From Myotis daubentonii (Eukaryota > Chordata > Mammalia > Chiroptera > Vespertilionidae): a stretch of DNA of 64,000 nucleotides. The translations under genes and the position numbers were made by a program. The number at the start of each line of letters is the position of its first letter. Position 1 is the first letter of the stretch. The notes under the pieces were generated by a model. It did not search any database. It saw only the letters and a list, made by a program, of their open reading frames with translations, and was not told the origin of the DNA. The stretch covers positions 51,483,408-51,547,407 of the forward strand of contig NC_081848.1 in assembly GCF_963259705.1 (NCBI RefSeq), read 5' to 3'. Shown in pieces: positions 25,985-36,480 of the stretch.

Positions 25985-26194
25985 CAGCGGTTCTCAACCT
26001 GTGGGTCGCGACCCCTTTGGCGGTCAAATGGCCCTTTCACAGGAGTCGCCTAAGACCATCCTGCATATCAGATATTTACATTATGATTCATAACAGTAGC
26101 AACATTACAGTTATGAAGTAGCAACGAAAATAATTTTATGGTTGGGTCACAACATGAGGAACTGTTTAAAGGGCCAGAAGGTTGAGAACCACTG
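25985..26194. mobile_element. SPIN-like non-autonomous hAT transposon
   Basis: Terminal inverted repeats cagcggttctcaacct and aggttgagaaccactg enclose the SPIN-type opening gtgggtcgcgacccctttgg and the near-end cacaacatgaggaactgt. The 8-base target duplication is ctatagaa (25977-25984) and ctgtagaa (26195-26202), with one mismatch. SPIN elements entered several tetrapod lineages, including vesper bats, by horizontal transfer. Confidence 0.85.
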
Positions 26195-27084
26195 CTGTAG
26201 AAGGATGTCTGCGTTGAGTGCTAGGAGTAAGCGTTGGTCTCTGAACCCAGAACATATGCAGTCATCTCTGTTCTAATACAAAAATGGGGAAAGACCCCTT
26301 AGAAGGGCCTGTTTTCCTGGACTTGCCTCCTCCATCCAGCCATAGTTTCAAGTGTTTGGTTTGTTTGTTTATACACTTCGGAACCTGGCCCATGACCAGC
26401 TACGTATTTCGGTCTGGCTACCTGTCCCCAAAGGATAGGATATGGTTTGACTTTGGAATTTGTTGGAAAGATAAATTTGCTGGTTTTAGCTGTTCCTTGG
26501 ATGTTTGTATTCATTTGCTTTTAGAAAATACCCCGTGGTCAGAGAAAAGCCGATTAGGCAGAAGCAGTCTGCATCTCTGATACCAGCACATTTTTTCTCA
26601 TTTGCTTGCCTCCAGAACTCTGAGATGTTTGCCTGGAGTTTTCAGTAGGTTGGGTAATGAACACAGCTTGACTCCCAGACTCATTACAGAGTTTGCTTCC
26701 TTTGTTGTTGATTTAATGCAAGCATTCTTTCTTCGATTCTACCTTTGCTTTATGGGAGTTCAGTGACTGCATTTCTTTCTGGGATAATCGTAATATCATC
26801 AGCTGACAGGTAATTATCTTTCACATCAATACCTCCTCCTAGAAAATTCCTGAGGAGCAGCTGTGATATGGTTGGATGGCCACATGATTATTTTCCATGT
26901 TCAAGAGTAACGGCAAAGCAATTCTAACAGCAGATTGGTTATTTAAAAGGCTGGGGAGCCTTTTAAAATCTAAGTTATTAAATTTACACTAATAATAAAT
27001 ATAAAGTTTTCTCCAACTGTTATTTAAAAAAAGGCAAGGAAACTGAGAAACTTTCAGTCCTTCTTATCTAAATGAAAGCTGGAA

Positions 27085-27539
27085 TACACAGTGCCCTCCT
27101 GACCTAGCAGTTCCATTCGACACCCAACAACATGCGTACGTGTGTTCATCAAAAGCATATTTGAAAATGTTCAGAGTAGCACTCTCCATAATCAGTTCTC
27201 TGTAGAAATATTGCAGGTGTCCATCAGTAGTGGAGTCATAGATCATGGTGTTTTCATTCATTGGACACTCTTAGTTCCAAGGACAAATGAACTCCACACA
27301 GCAGCCTGGGCGACTCTCACGGTATAATGCTGAGTGAACTAAACACAAAAGACTCAACAGTTATTTAGGATTTAAAAAAACTCATGTATAATGTTTTAGG
27401 ATCAAGGTTGCCCTTGTGGAGTGAGTGCAGGGCTGATTGTGCTGGGTGGGAAGGGGGGGTTGCGTGGGTGGGAAGGGGGGATTACTTGGGGAAAGGATTC
27501 TGTTCTGTTTCATCTGGCTGCTGGTTCCATGGGTGTGTT
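27085..27539 (+). mobile_element. Old L1 3' part, left of the provirus
   Basis: Landmarks are gtgtgttcatcaaaagcata, gcaggtgtccatcagtagtg, ataatgctgagtgaactaaa and tggttccatgggtgtgttca. The last is completed on the other side of the provirus. Confidence 0.8.
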
Positions 27540-27545
27540 CACTTT

Positions 27546-28365
27546 TGCCGGGGTCCAACCCCAGCGGGTCCAGGGGTCCCAAAGGTGTGGACGGAGTCGG
27601 CGAAGAAGGAATGGTCTCGATCTCCAGAGAGGTTCTGCTTCAGATCTCCAGCGAGGTTCTGTAGCCATGTTCCCTCGCTAGGTTCTCCAGCCAGGTTCTG
27701 TCCAGGCTCTCCAGTCAGGTTCAGTGTCCAGGTTCTCCTGCCAATCTCTGTAGTCAGGTTCAGTCCAGGATCCCTTGCCATGTTCTCCCGCTAGGCTCTG
27801 TCTCCAGGCTCCGAGGCCAGTCCCTCTCCAGGATCCTCCGGCATGCTCTCGCCAGCGAAGTTCTTCTGTCTCTAGAGAATGCTCTGTGTAGGTTCTGTGC
27901 CTAGGCTCTGTCTCTCTTGGTCCTGTCTTCCAAGCCCTGTGTTCTCAGTTCTGTGTCTGAAGTTCTGTCTTCTGAATTCTGTCTCATGAGTTCTGTCTTG
28001 TTGACTCTGTTCTAAGTTCTGAGTGTTTCTGTCTTGTTACAACTGTATTTATACCAGTTGATTCAATCCTATCAATCTCTATTACAAAGGTTAGGGCGTT
28101 TCTTATCTCCATTCCAGGGAGAAAAGATTATGTAGTTTAAGCATGATTGTTCGTAGTTAAAGGGATTAATTACCCGCCTGGCACTTAGTTGAGGGGTTTT
28201 ATTCCCTCCCTAACTTCAGGGGAAAATCCCTACCTGGGGAAAACAACCTTTCTCAGAGACCTTGGTTAAAACACATAGTGCCAAGAAGGTGAGCAAACAT
28301 ATTAAGAACAGTATGCCATATATGCCAGGTCCCTTGAAACAGCAAGCATGGACCGGCTCCCGGCA
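27546..28365 (-). repeat. 3' LTR of the provirus (820 bp)
   Basis: On the minus strand it runs U3-R-U5 from 28365 down to 27546. A TATA-like element (tataaata on the minus strand) lies at 28046-28053. An AATAAA on the minus strand lies at 28198-28203, which is upstream of that TATA, so the real R boundary is uncertain. The downstream half is a string of short repeats built on aggttctg. I see no base differing from the other LTR by eye. Confidence 0.93.
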
Positions 28366-28380
28366 AATTCCCCCTTTTTT
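28366..28380 (-). other. Polypurine tract next to the 3' LTR
   Basis: On the minus strand it reads aaaaaagggggaatt immediately before the LTR TG. This is the expected place and composition for plus-strand priming, and confirms the orientation given by the primer-binding site. Confidence 0.85.
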
Positions 28381-28554
28381 ATTTTTTAAAAGCAGGCATT
28401 AAAAAGAAAAACCTCAAACGCTCTCTTGTATCCATTTTAAGAGTAGGATTGGCGCTTTCTGCTATTACCTGAGTCCTGATCTATCACCCCAGGGAGAGCT
28501 TGCCAATCCTGCACTTTCCCGGGGTGGAAAGGCTGCAGTGGGGTTAAGGATAAG

Positions 28555-28697
28555 GCTCCTTGGGCCTACCTTCTCCCATGCCTCTACATTTACCTTTCCG
28601 GCACCTTTCCTTCCTCAGAAAAGCATGGACGTATTTCTTGTATAAAATGTTCCATCTGACTGGGAGTAACCTTAACTCCTCTGCTAGCAAGCATATG
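28555..28697 (-). pseudogene. Fragment resembling betaretroviral Gag matrix N-terminal half, broken
   Basis: The minus-strand translation shows the spacing of aromatic, proline and acidic residues seen in the first 60-80 residues of betaretroviral matrix (a basic-valine stretch, then a proline-phenylalanine-glutamate-glutamate-glycine type motif, then a tryptophan-glutamate-lysine-valine-glycine motif). The last two motifs lie in different frames, and stop codons follow the first, so it is not translatable as a unit. The remainder of gag, pol and env is absent. The match is from memory of the family and is moderate. Confidence 0.5.
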
Positions 28698-28706
28698 TGT
28701 TAAAAG

Positions 28707-28877
28707 ATCAATACGGAGTCTTTTTTCTTTAGACTCAGTATGGCACATCTTCTTAATCTAAAGATCAATACAGAGTCTTCTTTCTTTGGACTCAGTATGG
28801 CACATTTTCTCAAACTAAGAATCAATACAGAGTCTTCTTTCTTTGGACTCAGTATGGCACATCTTCTCAATCTAAGT
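28707..28877. repeat. 57-bp tandem repeat, three copies, inside the provirus
   Basis: Units start at 28707, 28764 and 28821 with the same atcaatac-gagtctt opening and actcagtatggcaca middle. They differ at a few bases. They lie in the interior between the gag-like piece and the leader and code for nothing recognisable. Confidence 0.85.
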
Positions 28878-28935
28878 TCTGTACTATCCACCTTCTTACC
28901 CTATTTATCCTCTATAGGGGGGTCTGTAGCACCCT

Positions 28936-29104
28936 GGTGGAGTCCTATCCGTCCCGAGTGTGGGGGTTTTCAAGGGGGGGGGGGGCTTACCTAAGGGAAT
29001 CCTGTTCCAGGGATTCCCAAAGGTGTGGACGGAGTCGGCGAAGACTATCCACCCTTTTCCTATGGTGGAGTCCTATCCGTCCCGAGTGTGGGGCGCTTAC
29101 CTAG
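28936..29104 (-). repeat. Duplicated proviral leader segment
   Basis: The block ggtggagtcctatccgtccc occurs at 28936 and again at 29064. The U5-end block aaaggtgtggacggagtcgg occurs at 29020, outside any LTR, as well as in both LTRs. Each leader copy carries a taggtaag splice-donor-like site on the minus strand. This looks like a duplication of U5 end plus leader, with most of the primer-binding site lost from the inner copy. Confidence 0.75.
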
Positions 29105-29106
29105 GG

Positions 29107-29124
29107 GTCCCTGTTCGGGCGCCA
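29107..29124 (-). other. Primer-binding site, tRNA-Lys type
   Basis: The + strand reads gtccctgttcgggcgcca, the complement of the tRNA-Lys primer-binding site used by betaretroviruses and lentiviruses. It is separated from the LTR by two bases. A candidate splice donor (minus strand ctaggtaagc) follows within a few bases at 29095-29104. Confidence 0.9.
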
Positions 29125-29126
29125 TA

Positions 29127-29946
29127 TGCCGGGGTCCAACCCCAGCGGGTCCAGGGGTCCCAAAGGTGTGGACGGAGTCGGCGAAGAAGGAATGGTCTCG
29201 ATCTCCAGAGAGGTTCTGCTTCAGATCTCCAGCGAGGTTCTGTAGCCATGTTCCCTCGCTAGGTTCTCCAGCCAGGTTCTGTCCAGGCTCTCCAGTCAGG
29301 TTCAGTGTCCAGGTTCTCCTGCCAATCTCTGTAGTCAGGTTCAGTCCAGGATCCCTTGCCATGTTCTCCCGCTAGGCTCTGTCTCCAGGCTCCGAGGCCA
29401 GTCCCTCTCCAGGATCCTCCGGCATGCTCTCGCCAGCGAAGTTCTTCTGTCTCTAGAGAATGCTCTGTGTAGGTTCTGTGCCTAGGCTCTGTCTCTCTTG
29501 GTCCTGTCTTCCAAGCCCTGTGTTCTCAGTTCTGTGTCTGAAGTTCTGTCTTCTGAATTCTGTCTCATGAGTTCTGTCTTGTTGACTCTGTTCTAAGTTC
29601 TGAGTGTTTCTGTCTTGTTACAACTGTATTTATACCAGTTGATTCAATCCTATCAATCTCTATTACAAAGGTTAGGGCGTTTCTTATCTCCATTCCAGGG
29701 AGAAAAGATTATGTAGTTTAAGCATGATTGTTCGTAGTTAAAGGGATTAATTACCCGCCTGGCACTTAGTTGAGGGGTTTTATTCCCTCCCTAACTTCAG
29801 GGGAAAATCCCTACCTGGGGAAAACAACCTTTCTCAGAGACCTTGGTTAAAACACATAGTGCCAAGAAGGTGAGCAAACATATTAAGAACAGTATGCCAT
29901 ATATGCCAGGTCCCTTGAAACAGCAAGCATGGACCGGCTCCCGGCA
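29127..29946 (-). repeat. 5' LTR of the provirus (820 bp)
   Basis: This copy is adjacent to the primer-binding site and so is the 5' LTR of the minus-strand element. It has the same length and, by eye, the same sequence as the LTR at 27546-28365, with the TATA-like element at 29627-29634. It would direct transcription toward lower coordinates, opposite to TEAD1. Confidence 0.93.
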
Positions 29947-29952
29947 CACTTT

Positions 29953-30045
29953 ATGAAAACTAATTAAGCTGCAAGCTTGTGATTTGTCCATTTCTCTGAA
30001 TATATGTTACACTTTCATTTTTTAAAAAGTTAATCATAACTTTAA
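29953..30045 (+). mobile_element. Old L1 3' end, right of the provirus
   Basis: The continuation is atgaaaactaattaagctgc, gtgatttgtccatttctctg and tatgttacactttcat, ending in an A-rich tract. It rejoins the part ending at 27539. Confidence 0.8.
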
Positions 30046-30535
30046 AACTCATAATTTGTTGAGAAAGTTTCTGAGGGCAGGTTTACATAATGTGTGTTCT
30101 TTCAGAATTTCAATTTTGATAATTCTTGTCATTATAACTACGGGCCATTCATTCCCAATTAAAATGCATTGGCGTTATTTTGATAATTCTAGGGGTAAAG
30201 CAAGGGTGAGATGGTGGGAGTGGTCCACCTCAGGTCCAGGCAGTAAGGAGGCTGATTGCAGAGAATGTTCAGATGCCAAAACCATTGTTGTCATTGTTAT
30301 TATGACCATGTGTCCACAGTCTAAACAGTGCTATTGATAAAATACCCCTCAAGCCCTAGTCGATTTGGCTCAGTGGATAGAGCGTCGGACTGTGGACCGA
30401 AGAATCCCAGGTTCGATTCCGGTTAAGGGCACGTAGCTGGTCAGGGCTCGAGCAGGAGGCAACCAGTCGATGTGTTTCTCTCACATCAGTGTTGCTCTCT
30501 GTCTTTCCCTCTCTCTGAAAATCAATGAGAAAAAA

Positions 30536-30662
30536 ATGTATATTTATTTCTATGTTTGCTTTAGATCTTAAGGGTCCAGGTTTGCTTACATTGCAAATCT
30601 TTGGCTTGTCAAAAATAATGCCGTGGAAATGAATAGAAAGAAAAATAGAGCATGAAAAAGAA
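30536..30662 (+). repeat. 127-bp direct repeat, recipient copy
   Basis: It matches 31465-31591 without gaps and with two differences (30573 g/t and 30623 g/a). It lies inside the SINE tail. Confidence 0.95.
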
Positions 30663-30777
<115 letters not shown>

Positions 30778-31464
30778 CTCCATCTATCCTTGGGTGAGGA
30801 TTAAAAATAAATAAATACCCCTAAAAAAATAAAATCCTTTGTTGGCCTGAGCCCTAATCTAATTGGTGAAGTCAGTGTTGTGTTTTATTTCATATATACT
30901 TATACATATATAATATGCTTCAAATGAGCACCCTTGTATAACTTCTTCATTATATCACTAATCCTTTAATAACACATGCAGACTCAGCCTCTTATGTATT
31001 TCTAGGGTAAGTTCTTAACAGTTCGGAATCATTTGAGCTGCAGTCTCCAGGAGAGGCTTCTTTGCGGGTTAAACAGTAGAGTCAGAAATGAGCAATGATG
31101 ACACAGTCATTAGGAGGATGAAGAAACAGAACTCGAGTTACTTCATTTCTGTCATTCTCTGTTACTGCTTCTGGAGTTCTTGTGTTACAGAATTACAACG
31201 AAACAGAGTGCTGATTATTTCTGAAAATAATTTTGTCCAGTAAGGAAGGGGGTCTTAAAAATGATCCGTTCTAGTTGTCAGAACCTAATCAGTATGCCCC
31301 GCTGTGGGGCAACTCCTATCACCAGCGCTACTTGAAAATGGAAACTCAGAGATGAAAACACAAAAGCTGTGAAAACTTTCAGCAATTTTACAAACATCCA
31401 ATTAGGGTGGACACTATTCTGAACTTGGTTAACATTTTTACGTTGTATATATGGACAGATTACC

Positions 31465-31591
31465 ATGTATATTTATTTCTATGTTTGCTTTAGATCTTAA
31501 GTGTCCAGGTTTGCTTACATTGCAAATCTTTGGCTTGTCAAAAATAATGCCATGGAAATGAATAGAAAGAAAAATAGAGCATGAAAAAGAA
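31465..31591 (+). repeat. 127-bp direct repeat, probable donor copy
   Basis: The same sequence lies about 930 bases downstream in non-repetitive context, with no SINE before it. This suggests it is the original. Confidence 0.9.
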
Positions 31592-31931
31592 AAAACACAT
31601 TGTTCTAGGGAGTTGTGTAATTCTTAAGACATCTCCCTCGTTGTCCAAATCCCTGAAGTGAGTTAAGGAAGACAGTGTTTTGTTTTTTTAAAATAACCTA
31701 ATTCCATTCCCTCTCCCATTGACTACTCCACCCATTGCTTATTTCCATGTGCCTCTTCCACGCTCCACCCCTTACACCACAAACACCTAACTGCTTTTGA
31801 CTACTCATCAGGTTTTCACAGCAGCTTGATTACAACAAAATTGCACGTTTGTTTAAATTACAATATTAGCTAGCAGTGCATTTATAGCACGCTCTTTCAA
31901 AGCTGGGAACTTTTTAATGTTGAAAGGAGGG

Positions 31932-32577
31932 TGTTGGAGTCCTTACTCCTGAATCCTCCGCACTCTCCTGGGCCCTGCTCGCTCGCTGCGCCAATTGTTG
32001 TGCGCCAATTGTTGGAATAAGTTCTTCCTTGACCCTGCTCACTCACAGCGCCAGTTGTGGGAGTACTTACTCCCTGATTCTGCTCAACTATGCCGACGGT
32101 GGGGCCTCAGTTCCCCTGCCAGGAGCTAGACCTTTATGGATGCTGGGTAGTGGATGGAGAAGATGTGAGAAGTCATAGGCTCATAGGCGTGTAAGAGAGT
32201 CTTGATTATCGTCTAAGTAGCCATTGCCACTAAGTAGCCATCAGACAAAGCCATTCTTCAAAGGAGCCTCACACAGTAGCCGCTGCTAACATAGCAGCCA
32301 TTGCAAACACAGCAGTAAACGCAGGAGCCATACCAAGCAGCCACGCGACGGCTGGTCAGTAACACATCTTTACAGTAACTTAGAGAAAAGAGGCTTCTTT
32401 ACAAATAGCGACACCAGTCTTTGGGGTTATAGAAGGGCAGGCCTGCGTAGTACAGTAAGATAGCTGTGTCCTTGCTTTTGCACCTGCATATAGCAGATTC
32501 GCCTTGAACACTCTGATAGGATTCCCACGCTCAGATTGGCCTTGAACATCTGGCGCTCTCTAGACAGGGTTCCCACA
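31932..32577. mobile_element. Candidate solo LTR
   Basis: It begins TGTTGGAG and ends TTCCCACA (TG...CA) and has gaggg before and gaagg after, a possible 5-base duplication with one mismatch. Near the left end a unit of roughly 45-60 bases beginning tgttgga or tgtggga and ending near gcgcca recurs three times (31932, about 32009, 32056). I do not recognise the family and cannot fix the orientation. It could be another kind of repeat. Confidence 0.45.
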
Positions 32578-32918
32578 GAAGGAAAGTAACAATTTCTGAC
32601 GCACCTTTTCTGCTTCGCGTAAACTCATCATTGCACCATTGTCCGGAAGCATCCTAAATATTCATCAGTAGCACACTTATTAACGCATGGAGCATCTGGG
32701 CAATGGAATAGTATAAAGCCATTAAAAGTGTGGCTGTTCATTTTTTTAATGGCTGTTCTTTTTAATACTGATGTTCTGTGTCAGTACTGCATGAGTTCTA
32801 AGGTGTAGGTACAGATGTATTTCTTTAAAACAAGGTTTAGAAGAATGCTACCATTTGGGCACAAATGTTTTTACATTTTAAAATGCCAAAACTTGTTGGC
32901 ACAATCTCCATCATAATA

Positions 32919-33273
32919 CAGCCTTCCCTCGGTATTGGTAGGGGATTGGTTCCAGGAACCTCCACCGATACCAAACCCCACGAGAGCGCAAGTCCCTTAT
33001 ATAAAATGGTGGAGTGTTTGTATAGAACCTACACACATCCTCCCACATACCTTAAAGCATCTCTAGATTACTTAAAATACCTAATACAATGAAAGTGCTA
33101 TGTAAATAGTCATTAGGCTGTATTGTTGAGGGAATGACAAGAAAAGTCTGTTCATGTTCCATGGGCCTGTGTAGTACACATCTGCAACAGCAGAACATGT
33201 TTTTTCGAATATGTTCAATCCACACTGGGTTGAATCTGCAACTGCAGAAACCACAGATAGGGAGGGCCAACTG
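32919..33273. mobile_element. MER2-like Tigger (Tc1/mariner) element
   Basis: The left end cagccttccctcggtattgg and right end gggagggccaactg are the eroded inverted repeats of MER2-type Tigger elements. Interior signatures include caagtcccttatataaaatgg and ctagattacttaaaatacc. It is too short for transposase. Confidence 0.8.
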
Positions 33274-33987
33274 CAGTTAAGATCATAAACCCCACGCAGA
33301 AGATGGCTGGTAATCCTGACACCACGAAACTCCTGAGCTGCCTCTCAGAGCCACATGTTCTCTGCTGGAGGCGGAACAAGGCAGCGGCAGTCCTCAAAGG
33401 CCCACTCTCAGGGGCTGTGGAAAGCCGGGTGGTGATTCCCGTGTCAGGGCTTCAGGGTGCCTCGGATTGTCAGCACCTTTCTCCTCTGGAGGCTGGAGCC
33501 CAGGGAGATGCCTGGGTAGCTCAGGTGCAGTCTTCAGTTAGGGAACGAATTCTGTTTTTCCCTCCGCTAAGCAGCTCTTTCAGGGAGCCAAATGGCAAGC
33601 CTTTGAATGTGAGAAAAATGCACACCTGGCTATTTTTTACTTATTTATCATTTAGGCCCCATATAATTTGGAAAAACTAAATATAAGGGAGTGTTGCTAA
33701 ATTTATGGATAATATAAAACCTGAAAAGTACCGTAAAAGCAGATTGGGATCAAGTAAAGCGGCAATACGCTGGTTGTTAGCGATTCCTAGTTTCTGGGTA
33801 AGTTAATGACTGCAGTTGAGCACTGATTTTAGCTTTGCATTTCTTGGCACATGAGGTAAAAAGGGGAATATAAAGTATATGGTTCTTTTAATATGAAGCC
33901 AGAAAATAGGAAATTTTGCCTACGGGAAAGGACATTTCCTGATACTCAACTCAAGAAGGAAATTCAAATACAGAGCCTTATTAAAAA

Positions 33988-34465
33988 CTAGTGACCTGGT
34001 GCACAAAATTTGTGCACATTAAAAGGGAATTAATTAGAGGAAATATTTTAATGTTGCTATTTGCCCTTTCTCTATAATAGAAGTATCAGAGATGAAAGAA
34101 AATTAGTAAAATGTATATGAAAATCTTCCTCCTGTCAGAGTCTGGGGCATGCCATGGGAACCAGAGTCAAGAACGCACCCACCTATATGCACCTCAAAAT
34201 TGCATGAGACCCAGACCTGGCTGGCCCTATCCCCATTGGGCTAGACCCAGACCCGGCCGGCCCCACCCCCATCAAACCCCGCGGGGTGGGGGGCACAGCC
34301 TCAGGTCCCTGCTGATTGCTCATTAAGGCTTGTTATGGGAACTCGGCCTCCACTGTGGGCGCAGCCATCTTGTGTTATGGAATCCCTGCCTCCGTTATGG
34401 GCGCATCCATCTTGACCGTTAGGGTGTGATGGTCAATTTACATATTCCCTCTTTATTAGATAAGA
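33988..34465 (-). mobile_element. HeliBat-type Helitron, minus strand
   Basis: Read on the minus strand it starts TCTTATCTAATAAAG and ends in gtgcaccaggtcactag. It is flanked by A (33987) and T (34466), the Helitron target. It contains the agatggcgcc-like and gcgcagccatct stretches common in HeliBat families, and a short hairpin (gtgcacaaaatttgtgcac at about 34000) near the 3' end, the expected position for the Helitron terminator hairpin. Confidence 0.85.
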
Positions 34466-34639
34466 TATGGAGAGATTGACTTGGGTCTGCATGGTGGTTA
34501 GTGAGTGCCTGTCGAGGTATTGAAACTAGCCAGTCACAATGTGCCAAACCTCTCAAAACATGTATCGTCTCATCTGTATGTCAGGTCTCATTGTCTGTGC
34601 CTCACCAGTCACCACAGTCGTCCAGCTCTCCTCTCTCAT

Positions 34640-35150
34640 TTGACTGCTTAAGGCCTCCTGACAGACCTCTCCATTCACACTCACCTCCCTCCCCCCACCC
34701 CCACCCCCAGCACCTTCTCCGGGCTGTGATCAGGGCTGACTTCAGAGGATGCAGGTCTGATTATACCCCATCCCTGTCTCCATCCCATGTGCTTACAACT
34801 CCCACATCCCTCTGGTTAGGATAAGACCCAAGCCTTCCCACCTCCCCGGCCTCTTCTGCCACCCTTTCTCCCTTGCTGCCTGTTCCAGCCTTTTTTCAGT
34901 CCTTGTTTCTGGCCATGTGCCCTTGGAACATGGCCTCTCTCTCACCGCATGCTCTGCCTGCCTCAGCCTGCAGTTCTTCCTTTGGGTCTGAGCTGCATCA
35001 TCCTCCGAGCCGCCCTGACTCCGAGGGCCCCGCTGCACTGTTTTTTGTTCTCCTGTCCCTCTGAGCCTCTCTCAAGAGTGCTTATCTCCGTTGTGATGTC
35101 CTCCCAACTGAACAGGAGTTGGCTCAGCTATTGTTTTGTTGCTGTTAATC
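34640..35150 (+). mobile_element. L2 LINE 3' part
   Basis: It has gcaggtctgattatacccca, ggataagacccaagccttcc, the ctcttctgccacc stretch and catgtgcccttggaacatgg in L2 order. It is highly diverged. Confidence 0.55.
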
Positions 35151-35162
35151 CTCATCCAAGGA

Positions 35163-35373
35163 TATTTGTCCATTGATTTTTAGAGAGAGTGAAAGGGAGG
35201 GGGAGAGACAGAGAGAAACATCCATGTGAGAGAGACACATCAGTTGGCTGCCTCCCACACGAGCCCCAACCAGAGCTAGGGATAGAGCCTGCAGCCGAGG
35301 TGCGGAAGCAAACCTGGGACCCTTCAGTCTGCGGACCAATGCTCTATCCACTGAACCAAACCGGTTAGGGCAG
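35163..35373 (-). mobile_element. Ves SINE
   Basis: Antisense body (agagagaaacatccatgtga) followed by the complement of the head (gctctatccactgaaccaaa) to 35373. Confidence 0.88.
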
Positions 35374-35489
35374 CTGTGCTCACTCTTTGACCCCAGCTTC
35401 ACGTCCCCTACCTGATGAGCAGTAGGGGGTCAGGAGATATTCAAGAGAAAGGAACCATCTATCAGTACCATCCATACATCTAGATGCGA

Positions 35490-35795
35490 GCCTCCCAGCC
35501 TCATCCTGAAGCACGGTTCTGATCACGTCATTTCCTTGTGCCAAAACTTTCAAGAAGTCCCCATTTCCTGCAGGGTAAAATCCACACCCTTTATTTAGCC
35601 CTCCACAAGCTGGGTCCAGTGGTATTTCTAAACTCGCACTTTTGACATGATGCTGATTTTCTATCTAAATTATAACTATTTCATGTATGTATCTCCCACA
35701 TAAGGTTGTAGTCAAGTCCTATATAGTGTCTAGCATGAGCCTTACATAGTAGGTACTCATAAAAGTGTGTTAAATGTATGGAGGCTTATGTTAAA
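35490..35795 (+). mobile_element. L2 LINE 3' end
   Basis: It has gttctgatcacgtcatttcc, cagggtaaaatccacaccct and tagtaggtactcataaaagt, the end of the L2 consensus. Confidence 0.6.
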
Positions 35796-35875
35796 TAATC
35801 GCATCTTTGTAAGTGAGGGTTTAATGGCAACCAATTTCCCTCTAGATGCTTAGTTTATAGTAAAGTTTCTGTTTT

Positions 35876-36077
35876 GTTTGTTTCAGAGAGGAATGGAGAA
35901 GGAGAGAGAGATAGAAACATCAATGATGAGAGAGAATCATCGATTGGCTGCCTCTTGCATGCCCCCCACTGGGGATTAAGCCTGCAACCCAGGCATGTGC
36001 CCTTGACCAGAATCGAACCCGTAACCCTTCAGTTCGCAGGCCAACGCTTTAGCGATTGAGCCAAACCGCCTAAGACC
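35876..36077 (-). mobile_element. Ves SINE
   Basis: Antisense GA-rich tail, gaaacatcaatgatgagaga, ccactggggattaagcc and the complement of the head, gattgagccaaaccgcc. Confidence 0.9.
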
Positions 36078-36174
36078 TGTTTTTAAATAATGTAGCAAAT
36101 GGCCAGTCAGCTGTCAACTCTCCTGCTCTTTTAAATATCTCTAAAGATGAGTGAATCTGAATTCAATTCATATA

Positions 36175-36480
36175 CGCTTGACCCTGGAACAACCTGGGTT
36201 TGAACTGCACGGGTCCACTTATACATGGATTTGTTTCAACAGATGTTATAATGTATTTTCTCTTCCTTATGATTATTTTTTTCTCGAACTTACTTTATTG
36301 TAAGAATACAGTATATAATAAATATACAAAGTATATGTTAATCAATCGTTTATGTTGTCAGTAAGGCTTTTGGTCAATAGTAGGTATTAGTAAAGTTTGG
36401 GGGGAGTCAAAAGTTGTATGCGGATTTTCAACTGTGCAGGAGGCAGAGCCTCTAATTCCCATGTTGTTCAAGGGTCAACT
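36175..36480. mobile_element. Tigger-like MITE
   Basis: The ends cttgaccctggaacaacctg and catgttgttcaagggtcaa are inverted versions of each other. The interior has gaactgcacgggtccactta, actttattgtaagaatacag and gagtcaaaagtt, known from old mammalian Tigger-derived repeats. Confidence 0.75.

Larger units (their letters stand above)
27546..29946 (-). mobile_element. Short betaretrovirus-like (ERVK class) provirus, non-autonomous, antisense to TEAD1
   Basis: A complete insertion: target duplication cacttt (27540-27545), LTR (27546-28365), about 760 bases of interior, a second LTR (29127-29946), and cacttt again (29947-29952). Both LTRs are 820 bases and begin TGCC and end GGCA. The orientation is minus. 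Next to the right LTR lies the complement of a tRNA-Lys primer-binding site, and next to the left LTR the complement of a polypurine tract. A 6-base duplication and tRNA-Lys priming are typical of class II elements. The interior lacks pol, env and nearly all of gag, so the copy would need proteins supplied by relatives. It sits in the 3' part of an old L1, whose sequence resumes on the far side, so the empty site can be read directly. Antisense orientation in introns is the one usually tolerated. Confidence 0.93.

Noticed and set aside
27546..28365. Tandem or segmental duplication as the cause of the 820-bp pair
   Set aside because: The primer-binding site, polypurine tract, TG...CA ends and a 6-base target duplication show that they are LTRs of one provirus.
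28707..28877. Three spaced repeats resembling repeat-spacer units
   Set aside because: They are a simple 57-base tandem within a provirus, with the whole unit repeated.
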